A stretch of DNA of 64,000 bases, taken from positions 1 through 64,000 of the forward strand of contig JAEUVF010000001.1 in NCBI GenBank assembly GCA_016787265.1. Direction: 5' to 3'. The position numbers and the translations under genes were made by a program. This DNA is from Flavipsychrobacter sp. Its GTDB lineage: Bacteria; Bacteroidota; Bacteroidia; Chitinophagales; Chitinophagaceae. Below are positions 33,590 through 43,594 of the stretch, piece by piece (position 1 is the first letter of the stretch; each line of letters opens with the position of its first letter). A model generated the notes under the pieces. The model saw only the letters and a list, made by a program, of their open reading frames with translations, had not been told where the DNA came from and made no database searches.

Positions 33590-36500
33590 ATGAGGAGTTA
33601 CCTAAAAAAAGCTCAATGGAGTGGATTGCTCTTATTGTTGCTTACAATTTTTCAGCTGGACGTACTGGGGCAAAGCTTCCAGTTCAGAGGAAAAGTTAAG
33701 GACAACCAGGGCAAGCCATTATCGGATGTAAGTGTACTGGTGAAAGGCACCAATACCGGTACTACTACCGGTGCAGACGGTTCTTATCTACTTAGCTATT
33801 CCCAGGGAGCCGCCACCCTGGTATTCTCCTATGTCGGATTTACGAGCCAGGAGCAGGCTGCAACAGCCGGCTCGGATACGGATATCTTTCTGGATCCTTC
33901 CGGTGATCAGATTGGTGAAGTGGTGGTGATTGGTTATGGTACGCAGAAAAAAGTTAATCTCACCGGTTCCGTTTCAGTTATTGATAATAAAACACTGAAC
34001 AGTCGCCCTGTTGCATCCACCTCCCTTGCACTTCAGGGTGCTGCCCCGGGTGTAACTGTTACCCAGCAATCGGGTTTACCCGGTGGCGATGGTGGTACTA
34101 TCCGGATACGGGGAATTGGTTCTATCAACGCCGGCCAGGATCCCCTGATTCTGGTGGATAATATAGAAATGAGCCTCAATGCAATTGACCCAAACAGTAT
34201 CGAAAGTATTTCGGTATTGAAGGATGCGGCTGCAGCAGCCATCTATGGATCAAGAGCTGCAAATGGGGTTATCCTGATTACCACCAAACGTGGATCAAAA
34301 GGGGTAAATGTTGCTTACAGTGGATACCTCGCACAACAAAAACCGACGGATCTTCCCGAAAAAGTTAGTGCGATCGATCATATGAAATTGTGGGACGTTG
34401 CGCAGGCAAATGCCGGTTTACCCGCAGCCTTCACTGACCTGATTCAGGAATATGAAACATTGGGCGCAGATAATTTCTCCCGTTTTGATACCGACTGGAA
34501 AGATCTGGTGCTGGTGAACAATGGGCTTATGCACAATCATAACGTTACTGTTTCTGCAGGTAATGATAAGATCAAACTGTTTGGATCTGGTGGTTACCTG
34601 GGGCAAAACGGGCTTACTGCCAATACTGATTTCCAGCGTATTGACCTTCGTTTTAATACAGATATTCAACTTAGCAGCAAGCTTTCTGCTTCTGTTGATC
34701 TAGTTTTAAACCGTACAGACCGGAAATGGCCCGGAAATAATTCTCCAACCGGTATCATCCGGTATATGCTGGGACTTCCTGCTATTGCACCTGGTCGCTT
34801 TGATTCCGGTGAATGGGGAGAAGGATGGTCGAATAATAACCCTGCTGCACAGGCAAAAGATGGTGGTTGGGACAAATCCTCCACCGATAGCCGTATCGCT
34901 ACTGCCACGTTGAATTATAAGCCTTTCAAAGGCATGGATATGCTGGTTAGCTACAGCTCCAATTTAGCGGCTACCCGTAGCCGTAAGTTGCAGGGACAAT
35001 ACGATATTTATGAAGCGGATCCTGCAAATAATCAGTTGAATTATGCACGTTCCTGGCCAACTTTCAATGCCCTGTTTGATAACAATATTCAAACTACCCG
35101 AAACCTGTTCCGCGCCCAGGCAAGTTATAACCGCGAAATTGCAGACCATGAATTCACCGTATTGGGTGGTTTCACCACGGAAGCATTTAAAACCAGCGGT
35201 GTGTATGCTTCCCGTCAAAACCTGCTTTCAGAAAATCTGCCTTACCTGGATGCTGCTGATCCATTGGGACAAACCCTCTCGGGCGGGCTTAATGAATTCA
35301 CCATGGCTTCTGCTTATGCACGTTTGAATTACAGTTTCAAACAGAAATATTTACTGGAAGTAAACGGTCGTTTTGATGCATCTTCCCGATTCAGAAAAGA
35401 AAACTGGTGGAAACTTTTCCCATCCGTATCTGCCGGCTGGAGAATTTCAGAGGAAGCATTCTGGGATCCCATCAAAGATGTGGTGAATAACGCCAAGATC
35501 AGGGCATCCTATGGCTCTCTGGGTAACCAGAACTTAAGCGATTATTATCCAACCTATTCACTTTATGCAGCTGGTTCTTCCTATGATTATTATTTCAACA
35601 ATGCAGTAAATGCCGGTTATGCGCTTACAACTGCAGCTAACCCTTTTATCAAATGGGAAACCTCCAAAATCCTGGATATTGGTATAGACCTTGGTTTGCT
35701 TAGAAATCGTATGACGATTACAGCAGATTATTTCCGCCGGGATATTGTTGATATGTTACAACGAGATAATGTTCCTGCTTATGTTGGGCTGGGTGCTCCC
35801 TTCATCAATATCGGCAGCATGCGTAATACCGGTTGGGAATTGGGCATCGGCTGGAGAGACCGTATTGGAGAATTTTCTTACAATGCACAGTTGAATCTGT
35901 CTGATGTGAAGAATGAGGTGATCAACCTGGGTGGTAAAGAATATATAAGCGGATCTTTCATTACTAGAGAAGGGATTCCATTGAATTCATATTTCGGTTA
36001 TCAGTCTGTGGGTTTATTTCAGTCGCAGGCTGAAATTGACGCGGCTCCATTCCACTTTGGTAATACGAAGCCGGGTGATATCCGATATGCGGATGTGAGC
36101 GGTCCGGAGGGCAAACCCGATAACGTTATCAATGCATTTGACCGCGTTGTGTTGGGCAACTCATTCCCCCGATACGAGTACAGTCTGAATCTCGGTGGCC
36201 AATATAAAGGGTTTGATTTGCAGGTGTTTTTCCAGGGCGTAGGTAAGCGTGATAATTATATGTCCGGAACCGGAGCGCAGCCCTTCTATTCGGCTTCCTT
36301 CCAGGGAACTATTTTTAAACACCAGACAGATGCCTGGACACCTGATAACACCGATGCACGTTATCCCCGTCTGACTCCAAACAGTATCACCAACAACTAT
36401 GTGACTTCTTCATACTGGATGCTTTCCTCTTCCTACCTGCGCTTGAAGAATCTCGTGTTGGGTTATACGCTGCCTTCTTCCATTCTTACCTATGGGAAAA

Positions 36501-36649
36501 TCAAATCAGCGCGTATTTATGTTGGTGCACAGAATCTGATCACCTGGGATAAATGGTATCCTGGTTTTGATGCAGAACAAACCAATACTGCCGGGGAATT
36601 TTATCCCATTATGAAAACCTTTACTGTTGGACTGAACTTAAACTTCTAA
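33590..36649 (+). CDS. SusC-type TonB-dependent outer-membrane transporter
   Basis: 1019 residues. Signal peptide (to about residue 28), CarboxypepD_reg-like domain (FRGKVKDNQGKPLSDVSVLV), plug with VVIGYGTQKKVNLTGSV and AAAIYGSRAANGVILITTK, then a 22-strand barrel ending in aromatic F (TVGLNLNF). Imports oligosaccharides across the outer membrane with its SusD lid, encoded 3 bp downstream. No anti-sigma (STN) domain is present at the N-terminus, so regulation is by the ROK or other factors rather than by an ECF/anti-sigma pair. Confidence 0.95.
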   Translation: MRSYLKKAQWSGLLLLLLTIFQLDVLGQSFQFRGKVKDNQGKPLSDVSVLVKGTNTGTTTGADGSYLLSYSQGAATLVFSYVGFTSQEQAATAGSDTDIFLDPSGDQIGEVVVIGYGTQKKVNLTGSVSVIDNKTLNSRPVASTSLALQGAAPGVTVTQQSGLPGGDGGTIRIRGIGSINAGQDPLILVDNIEMSLNAIDPNSIESISVLKDAAAAAIYGSRAANGVILITTKRGSKGVNVAYSGYLAQQKPTDLPEKVSAIDHMKLWDVAQANAGLPAAFTDLIQEYETLGADNFSRFDTDWKDLVLVNNGLMHNHNVTVSAGNDKIKLFGSGGYLGQNGLTANTDFQRIDLRFNTDIQLSSKLSASVDLVLNRTDRKWPGNNSPTGIIRYMLGLPAIAPGRFDSGEWGEGWSNNNPAAQAKDGGWDKSSTDSRIATATLNYKPFKGMDMLVSYSSNLAATRSRKLQGQYDIYEADPANNQLNYARSWPTFNALFDNNIQTTRNLFRAQASYNREIADHEFTVLGGFTTEAFKTSGVYASRQNLLSENLPYLDAADPLGQTLSGGLNEFTMASAYARLNYSFKQKYLLEVNGRFDASSRFRKENWWKLFPSVSAGWRISEEAFWDPIKDVVNNAKIRASYGSLGNQNLSDYYPTYSLYAAGSSYDYYFNNAVNAGYALTTAANPFIKWETSKILDIGIDLGLLRNRMTITADYFRRDIVDMLQRDNVPAYVGLGAPFINIGSMRNTGWELGIGWRDRIGEFSYNAQLNLSDVKNEVINLGGKEYISGSFITREGIPLNSYFGYQSVGLFQSQAEIDAAPFHFGNTKPGDIRYADVSGPEGKPDNVINAFDRVVLGNSFPRYEYSLNLGGQYKGFDLQVFFQGVGKRDNYMSGTGAQPFYSASFQGTIFKHQTDAWTPDNTDARYPRLTPNSITNNYVTSSYWMLSSSYLRLKNLVLGYTLPSSILTYGKIKSARIYVGAQNLITWDKWYPGFDAEQTNTAGEFYPIMKTFTVGLNLNF

Positions 36650-36652
36650 GCA

Positions 36653-38344
36653 ATGAAAAAAACGATCTATATCAGCGGTCTTTGCCTGATCCTGGCAGCC
36701 GCCAGTGGTTGTTCCAAGTTTCTGGACAAACAGCCAATCGATTCTCCTGCCTCAGGAGCATTCCTGAATAATGAAAAAGAAATCAATGTATCACTGAATG
36801 CAGCGTATCGTTCTTATTGGGATTTCGGTTTAGTGCCATATCTTTCAGCAAGTGATGCCTGGGCCGATATTGCCATCCTGCGCGCAAACGATTTGGGTGA
36901 GGGAACTTACGATACCTACAATACCCATTCATCCGGTTTATGGCGTCAGATCTACATTACGATTCAGCGATGCAATACTATTATTGATGGAATGGTAAGG
37001 GCAAAAGGCAACACTCCAGACGCTACCTATAAGCGACTGGAAGCTGAAGCGCGTGTGTTAAGAGCGTATGCGTACCATCACCTGGCATTCCTGTTTAATG
37101 GAGCCCCACTGATTACCAAGCCGCTTACTCCGGAAGAATTTTACAATCAGACACGTGCTTCAAAAGCAGACCTGGTGAAATTCGTGTATGATGAAATTGA
37201 TGCAATTGCGGGTTCACTAAACTGGGCACCAACTGAGAGAGGTCGTGTAAGTCGCGCTGTGGCACTGGGTATAAAAGCCCGCACGGCTTTGTACAACGGT
37301 GATTATTCTGTTGCTGCCGCTGCAGCGAAACAGGTGATCGACAATGCTGGCTTATCATTGAATCCAAATTACGGAGATCTGTTCACCCGTTCCGGGCAAA
37401 AACCAAATGCTGGTGGTGAAATCATGTGGGAGATTCTATACACTGATGCTTTAGCAACCTCCCGTACCAATATGCCGCTGGGAAATGCCTCAAGGGCAGC
37501 AGGTGGTCAGTCGGGCCGATTCCCGGCACAAAGACTGGTAGATGTTTTCGAAGCTTCGGATGGGTACCGGATTGATGAAAGTGCGATTTATGATCCGAAT
37601 AATCCGCGCGTAAACCGGGATATCCGGCTGAAATATACGGTAGCAATACCGGGTGATACTGTTAGTATGAATCTAGTGAATTTCGTATACGATATTTATA
37701 AGCCAACTACTTCTTTCAGAAATCCGGATGGAACTTGGTCAGTTAGAACGAATGCTGATTTCAACAATGCTTTCGGTCCGGCTAAAAGTGGTGTAGGGTA
37801 CCTATGGTCCAAGTATACCATGACAGATGAAAATGCTTTCCTGTCGCGTGTTAGTTATAGTCTGATGCGCTATGCGGAAATCCTGCTTACCTACGCGGAA
37901 GCAAAGATTGAACTGGGTGAGGTGGATCAGTCTGTAATAACTGCTGTCAACCGGTTAAGAAATCGTGCGAAATTGCCGAATGTTCGTCCGGAAGTAGAAG
38001 CAGATATCAATGAAATGCGTGAATTGATTCGTCGGGAGCGGACGGCAGAACTGGCAGTAGAAGGGTTCCGCTGGTTTGATATTCGTCGCTGGGGAATTGC
38101 GGAACTGGTAATGCCGGGTAAAGTAGTTGGAATTGCAAAAGATCCAGCCGATATGCCTGGGATACCTAACTTTAAAAAATCGCCGGTTCATGATCTGAAT
38201 AGTATTCCCGATTATACAGATCAACTGGATAAGCGTTACACACGTGAAACAAGGTTCTGGTATCCCAGATTGGAATTCCTACCGGTTCCACAGGCAGAAA
38301 TTGATATCAATGCCGGGTTGAGTCAGAACCCGGGTTGGGAATAA
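36653..38344 (+). CDS. SusD/RagB-type surface glycan-binding lipoprotein
   Basis: 563 residues. Lipoprotein signal ending AAASGC, then the SusD fold: N-terminal SusD-like region with TPR-type helices (LEAEARVLRAYAYHHLAFLF), and C-terminal RagB part ending VPQAEIDINAGLSQNPGW, the usual family finish. Binds the glycan and closes over SusC. Immediately follows its susC partner, as normal. Confidence 0.95.
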   Translation: MKKTIYISGLCLILAAASGCSKFLDKQPIDSPASGAFLNNEKEINVSLNAAYRSYWDFGLVPYLSASDAWADIAILRANDLGEGTYDTYNTHSSGLWRQIYITIQRCNTIIDGMVRAKGNTPDATYKRLEAEARVLRAYAYHHLAFLFNGAPLITKPLTPEEFYNQTRASKADLVKFVYDEIDAIAGSLNWAPTERGRVSRAVALGIKARTALYNGDYSVAAAAAKQVIDNAGLSLNPNYGDLFTRSGQKPNAGGEIMWEILYTDALATSRTNMPLGNASRAAGGQSGRFPAQRLVDVFEASDGYRIDESAIYDPNNPRVNRDIRLKYTVAIPGDTVSMNLVNFVYDIYKPTTSFRNPDGTWSVRTNADFNNAFGPAKSGVGYLWSKYTMTDENAFLSRVSYSLMRYAEILLTYAEAKIELGEVDQSVITAVNRLRNRAKLPNVRPEVEADINEMRELIRRERTAELAVEGFRWFDIRRWGIAELVMPGKVVGIAKDPADMPGIPNFKKSPVHDLNSIPDYTDQLDKRYTRETRFWYPRLEFLPVPQAEIDINAGLSQNPGWE

Positions 38345-38361
38345 CTGAATAATACAGCTTC

Positions 38362-40083
38362 ATGAAAAGAAGAAATTTTTTGGAAAGGCTGGCGTTGAGC
38401 AGCGGTGCCCTGGTTGCGGCACCGCTGACCAGCCTGGCAGAAGAAAACGCATCAACGGAAAATGCAGTTGGGCGCAAAAAGAAACAGCGGATGGAAACCC
38501 TTTCTGCTGATGTAGTAATTGCTGGTGGTGGAATGGGTGGATTGGCTGCGGCTTTAGCAGCTCTTCGGAATGGACAGAAAGTAATCCTGACTGAGGAAAC
38601 AGATTGGGTAGGCGGACAGGTATCGCAACAGGGTGTACCTCCGGATGAACATATGTGGATTGAAACACACGGTGCCCCAAAACTCTATCGTGATTACCGT
38701 AATCGTGTCCGGGATTACTATCGGCAACACTATCCCTTAACCGAAACGGCCCGGCAAAAGCCAAACCTGAATCCGGGTGATGGATCAGTGTCAAGGATTT
38801 GTCATGAACCCCGGGTAGCCGTTGCCGTTTTTATGGATATGCTGGCGCCCTATATGAGTTCAGGTAAACTGACTTTACTGCTGGAATACAAAGCAGTAGG
38901 CGCCGAAGTGAATCAGAACAGGGTTGTATCACTGGTGGTGAAAGGAAATAACGGGCAGCGCAAGGAATTGAAGGCACCCTATTTCGTGGATGCAACGGAG
39001 TTAGGTGATCTGCTTCCGATGACAGGAACCGAATATGTAACCGGAACGGAATCAAAAGCACAGACTGGAGAACTGCATGCACCTGATCAGCCTGATCCGA
39101 TCAATAACCAGGCATTTACCATGTGTTTTGCGATGGATTATGTACCTGGTGAAGATCATACGATCCCCAAACCGGAAGAGTATGATTTCTGGAAAGATCA
39201 TATTCCCGATCTAAAACCGGCATGGGCTGGTAAATTACTGGAGCTGCATTATTCAGATCCGCGTACCCTGAAGCCCAAAAAACTTGGTTTTCATCCGGAG
39301 GGGATATTAATGGGCGATATGCTCAACCTCTGGAATTACCGGAAGATTATCAATAAAAATAATTTTATCCCTGGTACCTATCCGGGAGATATCACGATTG
39401 TGAATTGGCCACAGAATGATTATATGCTGGGGAATCTCCTTGAAGTAAGTGAAAAGGAACAACAACGTCATATTTACAGGGCGAAACAATTGAGTTTGTC
39501 ATTGCTTTACTGGCTGCAAACAGAGGCTCCCAGGCCGGATGGAGGAAAAGGCTGGCCCGGACTTCGGTTACGCAAAGACGTTATGGGAACGGAAGACGGA
39601 TTGGCAAAATATCCGTATGTACGGGAAGCCAGACGAATCAAAGCCTTATTTACAGTGAAGGAAGAGCATGTAGGAAAGGAACAGCGTGCACAAGTTTCGG
39701 GAGATCCCGCAGTTAAATGGGCCGCTCCTTTTGAAGACAGTGTTGGTGTGGGTTATTATCATATCGATCTTCATCCCTCCAGTAACAAAGTGAATTATGT
39801 GGATTTCGGTTCACTTCCTTTCCAGATTCCATTGGGTTCACTTATTCCGGTACGGATGGAAAACTTATTGCCTGCCAATAAAAATATTGGTACTACCCAT
39901 ATTACCAATGGTTGTTTCCGTTTGCATCCGGTTGAATGGAGCATCGGGGAAGCAGTGGGATGTTTGATTGCCTATGCAAAAAAGGTAAACCTTAATCCCA
40001 GGCAGATACGCGAACAGAAACTAAAAGAATTTCAACAATTCATACAGGGACAGGGGATTGAACTCGACTGGCCCCGGAATTAA
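38362..40083 (+). CDS. Exported FAD-dependent oxidoreductase
   Basis: 573 residues. The N-terminal signal has MKRRNFLERLALSSGALVAA, a Tat-like arrangement. FAD-binding GGGMGG (55-60) is followed by a glutamate at strand 2 (LTEETDWVGGQVSQQG), typical of the FAD_oxidored (PF12831-like) family. FVDATELGDLLPM is another family motif. The substrate is unknown. Location after SusC/D and before a PQQ-type dehydrogenase suggests oxidation of an imported sugar in the periplasm. Confidence 0.83.
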   Translation: MKRRNFLERLALSSGALVAAPLTSLAEENASTENAVGRKKKQRMETLSADVVIAGGGMGGLAAALAALRNGQKVILTEETDWVGGQVSQQGVPPDEHMWIETHGAPKLYRDYRNRVRDYYRQHYPLTETARQKPNLNPGDGSVSRICHEPRVAVAVFMDMLAPYMSSGKLTLLLEYKAVGAEVNQNRVVSLVVKGNNGQRKELKAPYFVDATELGDLLPMTGTEYVTGTESKAQTGELHAPDQPDPINNQAFTMCFAMDYVPGEDHTIPKPEEYDFWKDHIPDLKPAWAGKLLELHYSDPRTLKPKKLGFHPEGILMGDMLNLWNYRKIINKNNFIPGTYPGDITIVNWPQNDYMLGNLLEVSEKEQQRHIYRAKQLSLSLLYWLQTEAPRPDGGKGWPGLRLRKDVMGTEDGLAKYPYVREARRIKALFTVKEEHVGKEQRAQVSGDPAVKWAAPFEDSVGVGYYHIDLHPSSNKVNYVDFGSLPFQIPLGSLIPVRMENLLPANKNIGTTHITNGCFRLHPVEWSIGEAVGCLIAYAKKVNLNPRQIREQKLKEFQQFIQGQGIELDWPRN

Positions 40084-40091
40084 GTATTCAA

Positions 40092-41612
40092 ATGAAATGG
40101 AAACGATTGGCAGTCCTGGCTTCAGCAGCCGGACTGTTTTTCTGTTGCGGCAGATCTGATGACAGAAATACGTTTGCGGATTTACCGGTAGCGTATACCA
40201 TTCAGCTGAAGGAGACTGTGCTCGGCGTTCAGACAGTTGCTGATTCAATGGATGTTCCCTGGGAAATCAACTGGGGATTTGATCAACGTATATGGACAAC
40301 CGAACAGGGAGGAACAGTCTCTGCCATTGATCCGGTCACAGGGATAAAAAAACAATTGTTAAGTATCCCCGATGTCTGGAGAAAACGCTCAACAGGATTA
40401 CTTGGTATGGCATTGCATCCCGATATGAAAAGTATGCCTTATGTGGTGTTGAATTATACCCGGCTTCAGGATTCTGTTCCGGTATCCCGATTGGTTCGAT
40501 ATGAATACAAAGACGACACACTTGTAAATGAGAAGATCTTACTGGAAATTCCGGGAAATACGGGGCATAACGGATCACGTGTGCTGATTAGTAAAGAAGG
40601 CAAAGTAATCTGGGCAACAGGAGATATCGCAAAAGGTGAAAATGCGCAGAATTTAAAATCTCTGAATGGAAAGATACTGCGCCTGAATCTGGATGGCAGT
40701 ATTCCTGCTGACAATCCGGATCCGGGCAGTTATGTATATGCCTGGGGCTTCCGGAATATTCAGGGTCTGGCATTTAATGACGAAGGGATTTTGTATGCAT
40801 CAGAACATGGAGATGTTACAGATGATGAAGTCAATCTGATCCGGCCCGCCAGCAATTACGGATGGCCGCTGATATCAGGAAAGATTAATACGAACCAGGA
40901 AGACTCCATATCCAGAAAGATTTCCATAGAATTTCCGTTAAAAGCCTGGACACCAACGATTGCTCCGGCTGGAATAGTGTATTACAACGGTCAGATACCA
41001 GAATGGAAGCATTCGCTGCTGCTGACAACGCTGAAAGCACAATCCCTTCATGTATTAAAATTATCCGATGATGGACAACTCATTCTTTCAGATTCGATTT
41101 ATCTGGGTTCCGTTTTTGGCCGGTTTAGAGCAATCTGTACTTCACCTAACGGTGATATATACCTGTCGACGAGTAACCGCGATTGGAATCCGCCCAATGG
41201 ATTTCCACTAAAGGAGGATGACCGGATTCTTCGGATTTTTCCTTTAACAAAAGGAGAAATAAAAAAGTACAGGCCTTTTATAGTTCAGAATACACAGTTA
41301 TCAATAGAAAGGCAACAACATCCGGGACAGGTGATTTATCAACAGTATTGTGCTTCCTGCCATAAGGAGAATGGAAAGGGGATTGATGGTAGTTTTCCGG
41401 CACTTGCCGGTTCGCAGAAGGTTACCGGAAACGCAGTGGATTTGATCCGGCTGGTTTGGAACGGAACTGGTACAGAACCGCAAATGCCTGCCTTTAATTT
41501 TTTACAGGAGGATGAGTTGGCAAAAGTATTATCCTACATACGTGCCAGCTGGGGAAATGAAACACATGATATAACGGCTGGCGCTGTTCGGAATGCAGTG
41601 AAAAAGAAATAA
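40092..41612 (+). CDS. PQQ-type sugar dehydrogenase (Gdh/Asd family) fused to cytochrome c
   Basis: 506 residues. The signal region has FFCCG, suggesting a lipoprotein. Residues about 45-385 are a six-bladed propeller of the soluble glucose/sorbosone dehydrogenase type: VPWEINWGFD, NTGHNGSRV (H159), WGFRNIQGLAF and EHGDVTDDEVNLI. Residues about 410-495 form a class I cytochrome c with CASCH (420-424) and probable Met ligand M465 in EPQMPAF. It would oxidise a sugar and pass electrons to its own haem. Gene gaps of 8 bp and 3 bp on either side indicate an operon. Confidence 0.88.
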   Translation: MKWKRLAVLASAAGLFFCCGRSDDRNTFADLPVAYTIQLKETVLGVQTVADSMDVPWEINWGFDQRIWTTEQGGTVSAIDPVTGIKKQLLSIPDVWRKRSTGLLGMALHPDMKSMPYVVLNYTRLQDSVPVSRLVRYEYKDDTLVNEKILLEIPGNTGHNGSRVLISKEGKVIWATGDIAKGENAQNLKSLNGKILRLNLDGSIPADNPDPGSYVYAWGFRNIQGLAFNDEGILYASEHGDVTDDEVNLIRPASNYGWPLISGKINTNQEDSISRKISIEFPLKAWTPTIAPAGIVYYNGQIPEWKHSLLLTTLKAQSLHVLKLSDDGQLILSDSIYLGSVFGRFRAICTSPNGDIYLSTSNRDWNPPNGFPLKEDDRILRIFPLTKGEIKKYRPFIVQNTQLSIERQQHPGQVIYQQYCASCHKENGKGIDGSFPALAGSQKVTGNAVDLIRLVWNGTGTEPQMPAFNFLQEDELAKVLSYIRASWGNETHDITAGAVRNAVKKK

Positions 41613-41615
41613 ATT

Positions 41616-43571
41616 ATGAATAGAATTGTATCGATAATACTGCTTGTGTGCAGTATTGTGTCGGGAAACAGAAGCCTTGCGCAGATTACAGTAAAAGATC
41701 TGGGACCACAAGTGACTGCTTCCGTAATTCAGGGGTCAGTATTTGTGAGAACGCCTGATGGGATGGAGTATTTGTATACAGTGCTTCGTGGCCGGCCTGC
41801 CAGCCTGCTTGGATATACTTTAGACGGTAATAAGAAAATACTGGATCAACCACTAGCGGGTACTGATGGCAGTTGGGACCTGGTGGTAAGCACGACAGGT
41901 GTGGTGTATATAGCGGGTGCAAATGGTCATCTCTTCAGTCATATCCCTGGTACTGATGTGGTGCAGGATCTTGGAATTCCATTGGCAGGAGAAAAGCTCA
42001 TCTGGGATATGGCTGCTGGAAAAAACGGTGAAATTTTTGGTGGAACATATCCGGGTTGCCGCGCATTCAGATACCATCCAAAGGAAGGAGCAACTGATAT
42101 TGGAAAGGGACCTATAGTGGAAGGCGAACAATATCTAAGAAGTATCGAATATCATGAAGCTGATGATAAACTCTATGCAGGTGTTGGATCACATGCACAC
42201 CTGGTAGAAATAGACCCGCGTACAGGAAAAAAAACCGAATGGTTGCCGGAGCAATACCAGGATCAGCAGTATATCTATTCAATCGGACTGGTAAATGAAT
42301 TGAAAAACGGCGACCTGCTTTTTGGCTGGCTAACCAGCAGTACGCAGCGAAGAACCCTTGTATTTAATCTAAGAACAGATCAGCTGGAGACTGTGATGGA
42401 GGATTTTGATGTACGGTCTGTGATCAAGTCTCCCATGAATCAAAAATTGTATTTTACGAAAGAGGGAAATCTGATAGAAGCTGATTTTTCAAAAGCCAAC
42501 CCCGCGCTCAAAAAAATTGCACATGTTGGAATGGCAGGATTAGCCAGTTACTGGGATAAAGCCGGAAACCTGCGAATGATTGGGCAGGGAGGTAAATTAA
42601 TGGCCTATAACCCGAAAGCCAGGAAACAAACAATAACAAAATTGGATCTGCCTCGAAGGCCCATCGATATACAATCCATTGGAGTTGCTCCTGATGGAAA
42701 GGTTTGGATTGGAGGATACCTGGCTGGAGGACATGCAGTGTATGATCCGGTTACCCAAACAACAACTGCATTTGATGGTCTGGATCAAACGGAAGGCCTT
42801 GCATTTAAAGGCGATACGCTGTATATGGGGATTTATCCCAAAGCCCATCTTTATCTGTATGATATGCGAAAAGCATGGGCGCCGGATCATAATCAACCCC
42901 GTCACCTGGGGAAATTAACAGGGCAGGACAGGCCATTTGCAGTATTGCCGATGCGATCTATGAATAAAGTGTTTTTTGGTACCGTTCCGGATTATGGAAA
43001 ATTGGGAGGTGCATTGGTGGAATATGATATTGAAAAGGATACCCTGGTTCAATACGATGAGCTTGTTTCCAAACAATCAGTGATTAGCCTGGTAGAAGCA
43101 AATGGGTTGGTGATTGGAGGAACCACCATATCAGGCGGACTTGGAATTCAGCCGGTTGAAAAAGAGAGTAAATTGTTTATCTGGGATCCGGTTCAACGGA
43201 AAAAACTGGAGGAAGTTGTTCCGGTTCCAGGAGCAATTGCTATAACCGGACTTTCACTGGCCCCGGATGGCAAAGTCTGGGGATTTGCTCAGGGGATTGT
43301 ATTTGTATATGATCTTGGAAAGCGTAAAGTAACCGCTATGAGCAGCGTTTATCCTGCCAGGCCATATGGGTCACATTTGTGGCGGAATGCATTTATGGTA
43401 CATCACCCTAACGGCAATGTGTATATGTCGGCAAATAATGATATTTTTCAGATCAATCCTGTTACAATGGCTGTAACAAAGTTGTTTGAGGGAGCTGGTA
43501 TGCTGACCATGGATAAAAATGGAACGTTGTATTTTAAAAAATCTACCAACCTGTATCAACTGGATCTTTAA
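41616..43571 (+). CDS. Exported beta-propeller-like protein of unknown function
   Basis: 651 residues with signal peptide ending SLAQ. The body is a series of repeating strands with blade-type phrases (GVAPDGKVWIGGYLAGGHAVY, LSLAPDGKVWGFAQGIVFVYD, HPNGNVYMSANNDIF), consistent with one or two beta-propellers of the SMP-30/YncE/NHL kind. No catalytic motif is recognised. It sits between the PQQ-type dehydrogenase and a Gfo/Idh protein, so it may be a lactonase-like or sugar-binding partner of the oxidative enzymes (inference). Confidence 0.7.
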   Translation: MNRIVSIILLVCSIVSGNRSLAQITVKDLGPQVTASVIQGSVFVRTPDGMEYLYTVLRGRPASLLGYTLDGNKKILDQPLAGTDGSWDLVVSTTGVVYIAGANGHLFSHIPGTDVVQDLGIPLAGEKLIWDMAAGKNGEIFGGTYPGCRAFRYHPKEGATDIGKGPIVEGEQYLRSIEYHEADDKLYAGVGSHAHLVEIDPRTGKKTEWLPEQYQDQQYIYSIGLVNELKNGDLLFGWLTSSTQRRTLVFNLRTDQLETVMEDFDVRSVIKSPMNQKLYFTKEGNLIEADFSKANPALKKIAHVGMAGLASYWDKAGNLRMIGQGGKLMAYNPKARKQTITKLDLPRRPIDIQSIGVAPDGKVWIGGYLAGGHAVYDPVTQTTTAFDGLDQTEGLAFKGDTLYMGIYPKAHLYLYDMRKAWAPDHNQPRHLGKLTGQDRPFAVLPMRSMNKVFFGTVPDYGKLGGALVEYDIEKDTLVQYDELVSKQSVISLVEANGLVIGGTTISGGLGIQPVEKESKLFIWDPVQRKKLEEVVPVPGAIAITGLSLAPDGKVWGFAQGIVFVYDLGKRKVTAMSSVYPARPYGSHLWRNAFMVHHPNGNVYMSANNDIFQINPVTMAVTKLFEGAGMLTMDKNGTLYFKKSTNLYQLDL

Positions 43572-43594
43572 TTGTAAACTGTAAACCAACGATC

